A stretch of 64,000 bases of DNA, taken from contig DAHWSH010000056.1 in the NCBI GenBank assembly GCA_027338645.1, positions 1 to 64,000 on the forward strand. Direction: 5' to 3'. Shown one piece after another: positions 26,204-33,993 of the stretch (position 1 is its first letter; every line of letters starts with the position of its first letter). The position numbers were made by a program, and so were the translations under genes. The DNA is from JAJZIH01 sp021785265 (GTDB lineage Bacteria; Pseudomonadota; Gammaproteobacteria; JAKAQQ01). Below the pieces are notes generated by a model. That model was not told the origin of the DNA. It saw nothing but the letters and a program-made list of their open reading frames with translations, and did no database searches.

Positions 26204-26590
26204 TCAGGCCGGTGCCCCGGCCCGCTTGATCTCGGACCCCACCCGAACCATGTGGTTTTCGGCATCGACATAGACGAGGGTCGGCCGGAACCGGCGAGCC
26301 TCGGCCTCCGTCAGGACCGCATAGGCCGCAATGATCATCAAGTCTCCAGCAGCCGCCTTGTGTGCGGCCGCCCCATTCAAGGAAATGGTGCCGCTCCCGG
26401 CAGGCGCAACAATCGCGTAGGTGACGAGCCGCTCCCCATTACTCACGTTGTAGAGGTGAACCTGCTCAAACTCGAGGAGTCCAGCAGCGTCCAGAAGGGT
26501 CTGGTCGATGGCGCAGGAACCCTCATAATCGGGATGAATCCCGGTCACGCGGGCGCGGTGAATTTTTGCCTTGAGGGTCGTGATCAGCAT
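26204..26590 (-). CDS. panD: Aspartate 1-decarboxylase proenzyme
   Basis: Makes beta-alanine from aspartate for pantothenate. The 128-residue proenzyme carries the self-cleavage site at Gly24-Ser25 (YEGSCAID), where Ser becomes the pyruvoyl group. Also visible are Lys9 in TTLKAKIHRA, Tyr58 in TYAI and the NGAAAHK segment that shapes the active site. It is last in the pcnB-folK-kinase-panB-panC-panD series, 28 bp after panC. Confidence 0.97.
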   Translation of the reverse strand: MLITTLKAKIHRARVTGIHPDYEGSCAIDQTLLDAAGLLEFEQVHLYNVSNGERLVTYAIVAPAGSGTISLNGAAAHKAAAGDLMIIAAYAVLTEAEARRFRPTLVYVDAENHMVRVGSEIKRAGAPA

Positions 26591-26618
26591 GGCTCCGGTC
26601 CCGTTCTCGGGACGGCCA

Positions 26619-27569
26619 CTATTCTAATCCAGCCGCATGGGCAGGGAGATTATCGATGAGCCGGGTCTCGCCCAGACGGGCCGCAGCCAGCAAACGCCAG
26701 TTTTCCGGACCGGCCCGGGGATCGGGGGGGTCGAGGCTCTCCTCGGTCCGGATGGCGACATAATCCGGATTCAGTCCGGCGGACACCAGCCGTTGCCCGG
26801 CCTCGGCCTCGAGTACTTGGAAATCCCGTCGACCGGACTGCAGGGCCTGGGACAGGGTCATGAGCGTCCGGTAGAGTTCCGGCGCACGTTGCCGCTCCGC
26901 AGCCGTAAGATACTGGTTACGCGAGCTCAAAGCCAAGCCGTCGGGCTCGCGCACGGTCGGAACCCGCTGGATCCTGACGGGAAGGCCGAGATCAGCCACC
27001 AGCCGGCCGATCAGAACGCACTGCTGGTAGTCCTTTTCCCCGAAAAGGGCGACATCCGGATGCACTGCGAGAAGGAGGCGCAGGACGACCCCGGCCACCC
27101 CGTCAAAATGACCCGGCCGGAAGGCTCCACAAAGCAGGTCGGACAGGCGAGGAACCTCGACCCGAACCGCTTCCGCGGTTCCGAAGGGGTAAAGATCCTC
27201 GACATCAGGCGTATAGGCCAGGTCAACCCCCAGTCGTTCAAGGCCTTGGAGATCACGTTCCAAAGTTCTCGGGTAGCGGACGAAATCTTCTCCGGCACTG
27301 AACTGAGTGGGATTCACGAACACGCTCACGACCGTGCGATCGGCCAGTGACCGGGCGCACTCGACCAGTCGGTCGTGTCCGGCATGCAGGTTTCCTAAAG
27401 TCGGCACGAAGGCCACGGACTGTCCGGCAACCTGCCACTCCCGGACCAACGCACGGAGCTTCTGTCTGCGCAGCACCCGGGATAACGGCCGCTGCCCCGG
27501 GTAGGGTGCCCGGTCGAGAGCCGAAGGGTCAACCCCCGCCGGAACTTCTGGTTCAGGACTCAAAGCCAT
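26619..27569 (-). CDS. panC: Pantothenate synthetase
   Basis: ATP-dependent ligation of pantoate and beta-alanine. The nucleotidyltransferase fold shows VPTLGNLHAGHDRLV (HxGH-type ATP motif; the usual Met of PTMG is Leu), VFVNPTQF, LFGEKDYQQ and the KMSKS-equivalent REPDGLALSSRNQYL. From ATG 27567-27569, which overlaps panB by 17 bp, it is 316 residues. That is about 30 longer than typical at the N-terminus, so a later start near residue 30 cannot be excluded. Confidence 0.94.
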   Translation of the reverse strand: MALSPEPEVPAGVDPSALDRAPYPGQRPLSRVLRRQKLRALVREWQVAGQSVAFVPTLGNLHAGHDRLVECARSLADRTVVSVFVNPTQFSAGEDFVRYPRTLERDLQGLERLGVDLAYTPDVEDLYPFGTAEAVRVEVPRLSDLLCGAFRPGHFDGVAGVVLRLLLAVHPDVALFGEKDYQQCVLIGRLVADLGLPVRIQRVPTVREPDGLALSSRNQYLTAAERQRAPELYRTLMTLSQALQSGRRDFQVLEAEAGQRLVSAGLNPDYVAIRTEESLDPPDPRAGPENWRLLAAARLGETRLIDNLPAHAAGLE

Positions 27570-28392
27570 GCCGAGGCTCGGGATAGCTCCGATTCCGGAC
27601 CGCTTCGGCATAGGCCGCCACCGCCTCCGCAATCGAACGTCCACCGGTCAGAAAGTTTTCGACAAAACGGGGCCGGATGCTCTGGCTCAGCCCCAGGATG
27701 TCGTAGAGCACGAGGATCTGGCCATCGACGGAAGCTCCCGCACCGATCCCGATCACCGGAACGTGTGCAGCTCGCGTAATTTCCGCGGCCAGCAGTGAGG
27801 GCACACACTCAAGCAGCAAGAGATCAGCACCCGCGTCCTCGAGACGCCGCGCATCCTCGCACACCTTCTCGGCCTCGGCCTGACTCCGTCCTGCAGCACG
27901 GAAACCACCGATCTTGTATTCGGACTGTGGACGCAGTCCCAAATGGGCACAGACCGGAATCCCGTTGGTGGCGAGTGCCTCGACGATAGCCGCCTGGCCG
28001 GCATGCCCCTCGAGTTTGACCATCTTTGCCCCCCCCTCCTGGAGTAGACGCCCCGCACTGGCCAGCGCCTGTGACGGATCGGAATAACTCAAAAACGGCA
28101 GGTCGGCAACGAGCCAGGCACGCTTCAGGGCACGGGCAACGAGCGTCGTGTGATAAACCATATGGTCAACCGTGACCGGGATCGTGCTGGCATGTCCCTG
28201 AACCACCATACCGAGGGTATCACCCACCAAGACGAGGTCGATCCCGACGTGGTCCAGGATCGCGGCAAAGCTGGCATCGTAGGCCGTGAGGCAGACGATG
28301 GGCTGTCCGGCCTGCCGCAGCTTCCGGAGCGTCGGGAGGGTCACAGCCGGGCCGGAAGTCCCTGATCGAGGACTCGCATAGGGTCCACTCAT
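27553..28392 (-). CDS. panB: 3-methyl-2-oxobutanoate hydroxymethyltransferase
   Basis: Makes ketopantoate from 2-oxoisovalerate and methylene-THF. The 279-residue barrel shows LTAYDASFA, the metal-binding LVLVGDTLGMVVQGH near residue 55, VADLPFLSY, AKMVKLEGH and HLGLRPQSEYKIGGF with the catalytic Glu in LLLECVP. The ATG overlaps the kinase stop (ATGA). It links folate chemistry (folK upstream) with pantothenate genes in one unit. Confidence 0.96.
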   Translation of the reverse strand: MSGPYASPRSGTSGPAVTLPTLRKLRQAGQPIVCLTAYDASFAAILDHVGIDLVLVGDTLGMVVQGHASTIPVTVDHMVYHTTLVARALKRAWLVADLPFLSYSDPSQALASAGRLLQEGGAKMVKLEGHAGQAAIVEALATNGIPVCAHLGLRPQSEYKIGGFRAAGRSQAEAEKVCEDARRLEDAGADLLLLECVPSLLAAEITRAAHVPVIGIGAGASVDGQILVLYDILGLSQSIRPRFVENFLTGGRSIAEAVAAYAEAVRNRSYPEPRHGFES

Positions 28393-29081
28393 GCCATCGT
28401 CTCGAACGGCGCCGTCGCCGGGCTGGGATTGAAAAAATGGCGCCCCGCCCGAACCTTGCCGATTTCCCGGACCAGGTTCGCGTAATCCGGCTCGCGTTCC
28501 AGCGGGTTGATCTCGCTGGCATTCACGATGAGCAGGGGAGAATCATCGTAGTGGTGAAAAAATTGAGCATAGGCCGCCACCACCTGTTCCAGGTACTCCC
28601 GCCGCATCAGCTGCTCGTAGCCGATATTGCGGCGTGCAACACGTCGGGCCAGAACCCCGACCGGTGCCTGCAGGTAGACGACCAAGTCCGGAGCGGGCAG
28701 CCCGACCGCCAGCCGTTCATAGACCTGATCATATAGTGCCAACTCATCTGACTCGAGCGTGAGCTGGGCGAAGATCCGGTCCTTGGCAAACAGGTAATCA
28801 CTGATCCGGACCGGCTGGAAGAGTTCTCCCTGCTTGAGTCCCGCGAGGGTGCGGGCGCGCTGGAAAAGGAAAAACAGCTGGGCCGGTAATGCGTTATGCC
28901 GAGGATCACGGTAGAAGCGCTCGAGAAAAGGATTCTCATCGGCCTGCTCCAGCAGGGGTTCAGCACCGAAAGTCTCGGCCAGGCGCTTGGCCAGCGTGGT
29001 TTTCCCGACACCGATCGGTCCCTCCACCACGATGTGGCGGTGGTCAGGAGACGCTGGAACCGTCAAGCGGGACACGCTCAA
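28389..29081 (-). CDS. Deoxynucleoside kinase family protein
   Basis: A P-loop kinase predicted to phosphorylate deoxynucleosides for salvage. Walker A is GPIGVGKT (residues 21-28), followed by the substrate Glu region LEQADENPFLERFY, a DRIFAQLTL segment (DRS-like motif) and an Arg-rich LID (RVARRNIGYEQLMRREYLEQ). This matches the dGK/dAK-type family often found between folK and panB in gammaproteobacteria. The start is uncertain: TTG 29079-29081 has AGGAG five bases upstream; GTG 29073-29075 is an alternative. Either overlaps the 3' end of folK by about 35 bp. Substrate specificity cannot be read from sequence alone. Confidence 0.85.
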   Translation of the reverse strand: MSVSRLTVPASPDHRHIVVEGPIGVGKTTLAKRLAETFGAEPLLEQADENPFLERFYRDPRHNALPAQLFFLFQRARTLAGLKQGELFQPVRISDYLFAKDRIFAQLTLESDELALYDQVYERLAVGLPAPDLVVYLQAPVGVLARRVARRNIGYEQLMRREYLEQVVAAYAQFFHHYDDSPLLIVNASEINPLEREPDYANLVREIGKVRAGRHFFNPSPATAPFETMA

Positions 29082-29547
29082 GTTGACTCCTCTCGCACCG
29101 GGCGGCAAGCTCGGAAACCGAACCCCACCCGGGAATGACCAGACCGGGATCGAGTTCCAAGAGAGGATAAAGCACAAAGGGACGTTGTGCCAGACCCGGG
29201 TGGGGCAGGATCAGTTCGGGCAACTGTGACACACAGTCACCGTAAAGCAATAGGTCGAGATCCAGCGGACGAGGGCCCCAGTGCGCCCCACCCCGGACCC
29301 GTCCTTGTGCCTGCTCGATCCGGTGACAGAGCGCAAGCAGCTCGCGCGCAGTCAGGTCGGTCTCGACCGCGGCGACGGCATTAAAGTAATCCGGCTGGTC
29401 GGATCGATCGAGGGGGGGGTTCCGATAGCAGGAAGAGACGTGTACATGGCGGATCGCGGGATCATCCCTCAGCGCAGCGACCGCAACGGCGATCTGGCGC
29501 GGCGGATTATTGAGATTGCTGCCCAGACCGACATAGGCGGTCACCAT
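29044..29547 (-). CDS. folK: 6-hydroxymethyl-dihydropterin pyrophosphokinase
   Basis: Activates hydroxymethyl-dihydropterin for FolP. The 167-residue product has AYVGLGSNLNNP at the N-terminus, the metal-binding RPLDLDLLLYG near residue 93 and LPHPGLAQRPFVLYPLLEL near residue 113, all family signatures. It lies 12 bp after pcnB, and its end is overlapped by the kinase gene. Confidence 0.96.
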   Translation of the reverse strand: MVTAYVGLGSNLNNPPRQIAVAVAALRDDPAIRHVHVSSCYRNPPLDRSDQPDYFNAVAAVETDLTARELLALCHRIEQAQGRVRGGAHWGPRPLDLDLLLYGDCVSQLPELILPHPGLAQRPFVLYPLLELDPGLVIPGWGSVSELAARCERSQLERVPLDGSSVS

Positions 29548-29559
29548 GGCGGCATTTCC

Positions 29560-30876
29560 TCAGATGATACGTCGGGGCCGGCGGCGACGACGACGGCGGA
29601 CATGGTCGGAGCCTGGAACCGACGTCTCCACCGGGGTGCTCGCGGCATAATCCCGCCACCCCGTCTCCAGGTCGGCCGAGGCATCCCCCACCTGGGCACG
29701 CAACCGGAGGAAATCCAGGCTCGCGGCAAAAGCCGGATGGTGAAGCAGCCGGCTGGCGGCCGGTTGCGCAGTTCCCTGATCCAGCCGGATCTGGTGAACC
29801 AGGAGGGATTCGACCGGATCCACGATGCGACGGGGGATCGAGACGTGTTTTTGCTGCTCCCGCATCAGGATATGCAGGGCCCGGTGCATGGCCACCACGC
29901 TATCCATGCCCTCGTTTTCATGCCAGCGCATGTACTGTCGGGCCGCCCCCCAGAAGAAACCGGAGAGGATGAGGATGAGGGACTGATCTCCCCTCTCGCG
30001 TGGGGTCTCGTCCGCGATCCGAAGCACCCGTTCAACGAGTGCGCGGTGCATACCCTCGATATCGGCCTCCAGCCATTCTGCAGTCCAGGGAAACAGGGGC
30101 TTGAGGAGCCCCTGGTCGACCAGCCCGGTGAAATTCCGAAGCGCCTGGCCGAACAGCAGCAACTTCCCAACCTCCTCGAACAGACGTGCCGGCGGCACGG
30201 TCGTGAGCAGGGCGGCCAGGCGACGGAGCGGGGCCGCCGTCGCAGCCTCCAGGGGGAAGCCTGTTTTGGCCTGGAAACGTACGGCCCTCAGCATCCGCAC
30301 CGGGTCTTCACGATAGCGTGCCTCGGGATCGCCAATGAGGCGGATAATCCCATCCCGGAGGTCATCGAATCCTCCTACCCAGTCCCGGATGGTTCCCTGG
30401 ACGGCATCGAAATAAAGCGCGTTCAGGGTGAAATCACGCCGGAAGGCATCCTCCCGCTCACTGCCGTAGAGATTGTCGCGCAGCAGACGACCGGAGGCGG
30501 TCGTCTCGAACTGGGGATGGGTCCGTTCTGTCCCGGCATTCCCCCGACGGAAAGTCGCGACTTCAACGATCTCCTGGCCGAAAAAGACATGGACCAGCCG
30601 GAAACGCCGCCCGATGATTCGACTATGCCGAAACAGGCGCCGGACATCTTCCGGACGGGCACTGGTGGCCACGTCAAAATCCTTGGGCGGAATGCCCAGC
30701 AAGAGATCCCGAACGCCCCCCCCGACCACGTAACCTGCAAATCCCTGATCAACCAGTCGGCCGACGACATGGAGGGCGGACGGTGAAATCTGACCCGGAT
30801 CGAGGCGGTGCTCCGTCCGTGGGATAACAGCTGGTCCGGCGGCCTCGGATCCCGGATGGTTTATTGGTTCGTGCAC
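29560..30876 (-). CDS. pcnB: Poly(A) polymerase I
   Basis: Adds 3' poly(A) tails that promote RNA decay. The class II nucleotidyltransferase head has GGGVRDLLLG followed by KDFDVAT, with the DxD metal ligands near residues 67-69, then FRLVHVFF, RDFTLNALYFD and REDPVRMLRAVRFQAKTGF, the arrangement of PcnB rather than the CCA-adding enzyme. The C-terminus is strongly basic (VRRRRRRRPRRII), as in E. coli PAP I. The start is GTG (complement of 30874-30876). Length is 438 residues. Confidence 0.93.
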   Translation of the reverse strand: MHEPINHPGSEAAGPAVIPRTEHRLDPGQISPSALHVVGRLVDQGFAGYVVGGGVRDLLLGIPPKDFDVATSARPEDVRRLFRHSRIIGRRFRLVHVFFGQEIVEVATFRRGNAGTERTHPQFETTASGRLLRDNLYGSEREDAFRRDFTLNALYFDAVQGTIRDWVGGFDDLRDGIIRLIGDPEARYREDPVRMLRAVRFQAKTGFPLEAATAAPLRRLAALLTTVPPARLFEEVGKLLLFGQALRNFTGLVDQGLLKPLFPWTAEWLEADIEGMHRALVERVLRIADETPRERGDQSLILILSGFFWGAARQYMRWHENEGMDSVVAMHRALHILMREQQKHVSIPRRIVDPVESLLVHQIRLDQGTAQPAASRLLHHPAFAASLDFLRLRAQVGDASADLETGWRDYAASTPVETSVPGSDHVRRRRRRRPRRII

Positions 30877-30902
30877 CGCAGCCTGCTACGGGTTGATTCA
30901 TC

Positions 30903-30908
30903 TATAAT
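30903..30908 (+). promoter_or_regulatory. Perfect -10 hexamer (TATAAT) upstream of tRNA-Glu
   Basis: TATAAT lies about 34 bp before the mature tRNA 5' end and is followed by a G+C-rich discriminator (GGTCCGCGCCC), as expected for a stable-RNA promoter. No good -35 is visible at 17 ± 1 bp, so the call rests on the -10 and position alone. Confidence 0.4.
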
Positions 30909-30942
30909 AGCAAGTTCTTGGTCCGCGCCCGTGGTTTCCATG

Positions 30943-31018
30943 GCTCCCTTCGTCTAGAGGCCCAGGACGTCGCCCTCTCACGGCGAAAACAGGGGTTCGA
31001 ATCCCCTAGGGAGCGCCA
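30943..31018 (+). tRNA. tRNA-Glu(CTC)
   Basis: A 76-nt cloverleaf with CCA at 31016-31018, acceptor GCTCCCT/AGGGAGC, D-arm TCGTCTAGAGGCCCAGGA, and the T-arm AGGGGTTCGAATCCCCT. Anticodon CTC at 30977-30979 reads GAG. It is transcribed away from pcnB and ends 53 bp before fdxA. Confidence 0.96.
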
Positions 31019-31071
31019 CCTCGCGGCGGAAGGCTGAAAGTCGGGTCCCATTCTCACCGAAAGACGCGCCC

Positions 31072-31395
31072 ATGACCCATGTCGTCACCGAAGCCTGCGT
31101 CCGCTGCCGGTATACGGACTGCGTCGAAGACTGTCCGGTCGACTGTTTCCACCTCGGGCCGACCTTCGTAGTCATCGATCCCGAGATCTGCATTGATTGC
31201 GGCCTCTGCGTCGCGGCCTGCCCGGTCGGCGCCATCGTCCACGCGGATCTCCTGCCCGATGGACAGAAGGATTATCTTCGACTGAACGCAGATTTCGCAA
31301 AGCGCTGGCCCCGGATCACCCGTCGGCAGCCTGAGCTTCCGGATGCTGACCAGTGGCGCGCCATCACGGACAAACGCCGGTGGCTCGAGGATTGA
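31072..31395 (+). CDS. fdxA: FdxA-type 7Fe ferredoxin
   Basis: Small electron carrier with one [3Fe-4S] and one [4Fe-4S] cluster. The N-terminal motif CVRCRYTDCVEDCPVDC has the FdxA pattern in which a non-Cys residue interrupts the first cluster set. The second is CIDCGLCVAACPVGA near residue 40. The acidic/aromatic C-terminal helix (LNADFAKRWPRITRR) completes a 107-residue product typical of the family. The redox partner is not evident from the neighbours. Confidence 0.93.
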   Translation: MTHVVTEACVRCRYTDCVEDCPVDCFHLGPTFVVIDPEICIDCGLCVAACPVGAIVHADLLPDGQKDYLRLNADFAKRWPRITRRQPELPDADQWRAITDKRRWLED

Positions 31396-31447
31396 GACTC
31401 GCCCGATCCCCCAGGGCCGGCCCCGGGCGGATCCCCGGACCTCCGTC

Positions 31448-33514
31448 ATGAATCATCTCGCCGGGGAGGCCAGTGCCTATCTCCTGCAACATGCGGACCA
31501 GCCGGTCGACTGGTACCCCTACGGCGATGAGGCGTTAGCGCGGGCACGGGCGGAACGAAAACCGGTTTTCCTATCGATCGGTTACGCTTCCTGCCATTGG
31601 TGTCATGTGATGGCCGAGGAGTGTTTCGCAGACCCGGGGATTGCCCGCGCGCTCAACTCGTCTTTCCTGAACATCAAGATCGATCGGGAACTGCGACCGG
31701 ATCTCGACCACATCTACCAGATGGCCCACCGCTGGCTCACCGGGCGTCCAGGCGGATGGCCGCTTTCCGTCTTCGTCGAACCCGACCAGCTGACCCCTTT
31801 TTTTGCGGGGACCTACTTTCCACGCGAACCGCGTTACGGACTGCCTGGATTCGGCGAGGTCATCGTGGCCCTCGCCCGGTATTATCGTGAACAGTCCGGC
31901 GACTGGAAACGCTTGACCGAGAAAATTCGAACCACGTTCGCGAGCCTGGCCTCTACCCCCTCCCCGCCCGCCAGTTTTACCCCGGAGGGGAGCGACTTGG
32001 CCGAGGCCGCACAGGCCGAGCTGGAAGCGGATTTCGACCGGCGATCCGGGGGGTTTGGCAGTGCGCCCAAATTTCCCCATCCGCCCTCCCTCGCTTTCCT
32101 CCTCGAACGGCTCGCCGTCTCCTCTCCGGATTCGGACATACCGTCCCGGATCCGTCCGCTCATCCACCAAACCCTGACTGCCATGACGCAGGGTGGGCTT
32201 TGGGACCAGATCGGAGGAGGATTCTTCCGCTACTGCGTGGATGCCGACTGGCAAATCCCTCACTTCGAGAAAATGCTCGACGATAATGCCCTCCTTTTAG
32301 CCCTGTACGCGGATGCTGCCGTCCTCACCGGACAGCCCACCTATGCCGGGACCGCAGCCTCGCTGGTCCAGTGGCTCGCACGCGAAATGCGTGACCCGGA
32401 GGGTGGGTTCTACAGCAGTCTCGATGCGGACAGTCCCGGCGGGGAGGGCCGCTATTATCTCTGGGATCGGGACGAGGTCCGGACTCTCCTCACCCCCGCG
32501 GAATGGGCGGTGGCCGAACCGGCCTGGGGGCTCGATCGGTCCCCTAACTTCGAGGATCACTGGCACCTGTCACGCGCCCAACCCCGAGAACCGGATGACC
32601 AGACCCAGGGAACCGGGGCTTCACTCCTCGAATGTGCTCGTCTCCGGCTCTTCAACGCCCGGGCCCAGCGAGACCCGCCCGCACGGGACGACAAGATCCG
32701 AGCAGCATCAAACGGACTCGCGGTATGGGCACTGGCCCGTGCGGGACGCTTGCTCGATCGACCCGAATGGGTTGAGCTCGCCATCCACGGTTCGGACTTC
32801 CTCGCCACCGCCTTGGTTCAAAACCATCGGCTCATGAGCAGCTGTCACCAGGGAAAAACCGGAGGGCCGGCCTTTTTGCCGGACCAAGCGTACATCCTGG
32901 CAGGACTGATTGAACTCCTTGGAACGTGCTGGGAGACCCGCTGGTACGAATGGGCGCTGGCACTGGCCGACCAGCTTCTCGAACAGTTTGAGGATCGATC
33001 CGGAGGCGGGTTCTGGTACACCGCCCACGACCAGCCGACCCCACTCATCCGGCTCAAAACCTGGGCTGACGAGTCGGTTCCCGCAGCCAATGCAGTGGCT
33101 TTCCAGGCACTCATGACCTTATTCCGGCTTTCCGGACGATCCCGATACCAGGATGCGGCACTCCGGGGCTTGGCCGCCGGACGCCCCCATGCCCGTGCGG
33201 CACCCGGGGCCCATCTCGGGCTGATCCTCTGCCAGTGCCGGGCCGACTCGCCATCCTCCTTCCTGCTCCTGCAGAGCTCAGCCGATGATCGGCCCCAGTG
33301 GCTCACGTCCATCCGGAAGCACTATTCAAAAAGCCTGCTGGTCTTCACTCCCGGCCCCGATGAGCCGACCGGCAGCGCGTTGGCCATCCCGTCTCACGCT
33401 CCAGGGGAAGGCCGTCTTTACCTGTGCGAAGGCACGGCCTGCACAGCCGTTTTTTCCCGACCGGATGAGCTGGGCGGCGAACCCACGAGCACCGGCGGGA
33501 GCGCTTCGCCGTAA
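31448..33514 (+). CDS. DUF255 thioredoxin-domain protein (YyaL/SPATA20 family)
   Basis: A 688-residue protein with an N-terminal thioredoxin-like DUF255 domain, opening MNHLAGEASAYLLQHADQPV and containing SIGYASCHWCHVMAEECF with the paired Cys49/Cys52. An (alpha/alpha)6-barrel glycosidase-like region follows (GGFGSAPKFPHPP, GGGFFRYCVDADWQIPHFEK, SLDADSPGGEGRYYLWD). The family is widespread but its biochemical role is not settled. ATG 31448 was chosen because upstream sequence is read from the fdxA end. An eroded copy of its C-terminus lies just downstream. Confidence 0.9.
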   Translation: MNHLAGEASAYLLQHADQPVDWYPYGDEALARARAERKPVFLSIGYASCHWCHVMAEECFADPGIARALNSSFLNIKIDRELRPDLDHIYQMAHRWLTGRPGGWPLSVFVEPDQLTPFFAGTYFPREPRYGLPGFGEVIVALARYYREQSGDWKRLTEKIRTTFASLASTPSPPASFTPEGSDLAEAAQAELEADFDRRSGGFGSAPKFPHPPSLAFLLERLAVSSPDSDIPSRIRPLIHQTLTAMTQGGLWDQIGGGFFRYCVDADWQIPHFEKMLDDNALLLALYADAAVLTGQPTYAGTAASLVQWLAREMRDPEGGFYSSLDADSPGGEGRYYLWDRDEVRTLLTPAEWAVAEPAWGLDRSPNFEDHWHLSRAQPREPDDQTQGTGASLLECARLRLFNARAQRDPPARDDKIRAASNGLAVWALARAGRLLDRPEWVELAIHGSDFLATALVQNHRLMSSCHQGKTGGPAFLPDQAYILAGLIELLGTCWETRWYEWALALADQLLEQFEDRSGGGFWYTAHDQPTPLIRLKTWADESVPAANAVAFQALMTLFRLSGRSRYQDAALRGLAAGRPHARAAPGAHLGLILCQCRADSPSSFLLLQSSADDRPQWLTSIRKHYSKSLLVFTPGPDEPTGSALAIPSHAPGEGRLYLCEGTACTAVFSRPDELGGEPTSTGGSASP

Positions 33515-33714
33515 AAGGTTCCATGAGGCGACCCGTGAATATGCGCGCAAGCCCTTCCACGAGCATCCGCGATGGGAATCCGAGCAACGGCACAATCTCG
33601 TTCTCTTCCCCGGCAACACCGGCATCGTCACCCCGAAAGCCCAAAACGGGCAACTCCTTGACGCGACCTTCGTCAATGGAATGGAATGATCGTCTCCCGC
33701 CGCCAATGACGATC

Positions 33715-33990
33715 GCCTACCCAGCGCAGCTCCCCGGGGCTTGGCTGCCGCTGGACATCCCCAACGCTTGCGCGGTCCTGGGCTCCCACCTCGGAATGAT
33801 CCTGAGCCTGTACCAGGCCGACTCACGCCCCCCCGGAGTTCACCCGAGGAACGGTGGCTTACCCACATTCGCAAAAGTTATCCCAAAAACCTCCTGGTCT
33901 TCGCACCCGGCCCGGATGAGCCGATCGGCAGTGATCGAGCCCTCCCGGCGCGCACATCGGGGGCGCGTCTTAGGCAGACTCCCGCAGGTT
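33715..33990 (+). pseudogene. Decayed duplicate of the DUF255 protein C-terminus
   Basis: The translation of 33846-33980 (ERWLTHIRKSYPKNLLVFAP then GPDEPIGS) matches the last part of the intact upstream protein (PQWLTSIRKHYSKSLLVFTP then GPDEPTGS). DNA similarity is also obvious, e.g. CTGGTCTTC..CCCGGCCC.GATGAGCCGA in both. Just upstream, LGSHLGMILSLYQADS matches PGAHLGLILCQCRADS but in another frame, so a frameshift lies between, probably in the C7 run at 33828-33834. No start or full-length frame remains. The stretch 33515-33714 shows nothing else recognisable. Confidence 0.75.
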
Positions 33991-33993
33991 CGG

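Noticed and set aside
29281..30786. Open frame of 501 codons on the plus strand
   Set aside because: Antisense to folK and pcnB. Composition is that of a codon-mirror artefact.
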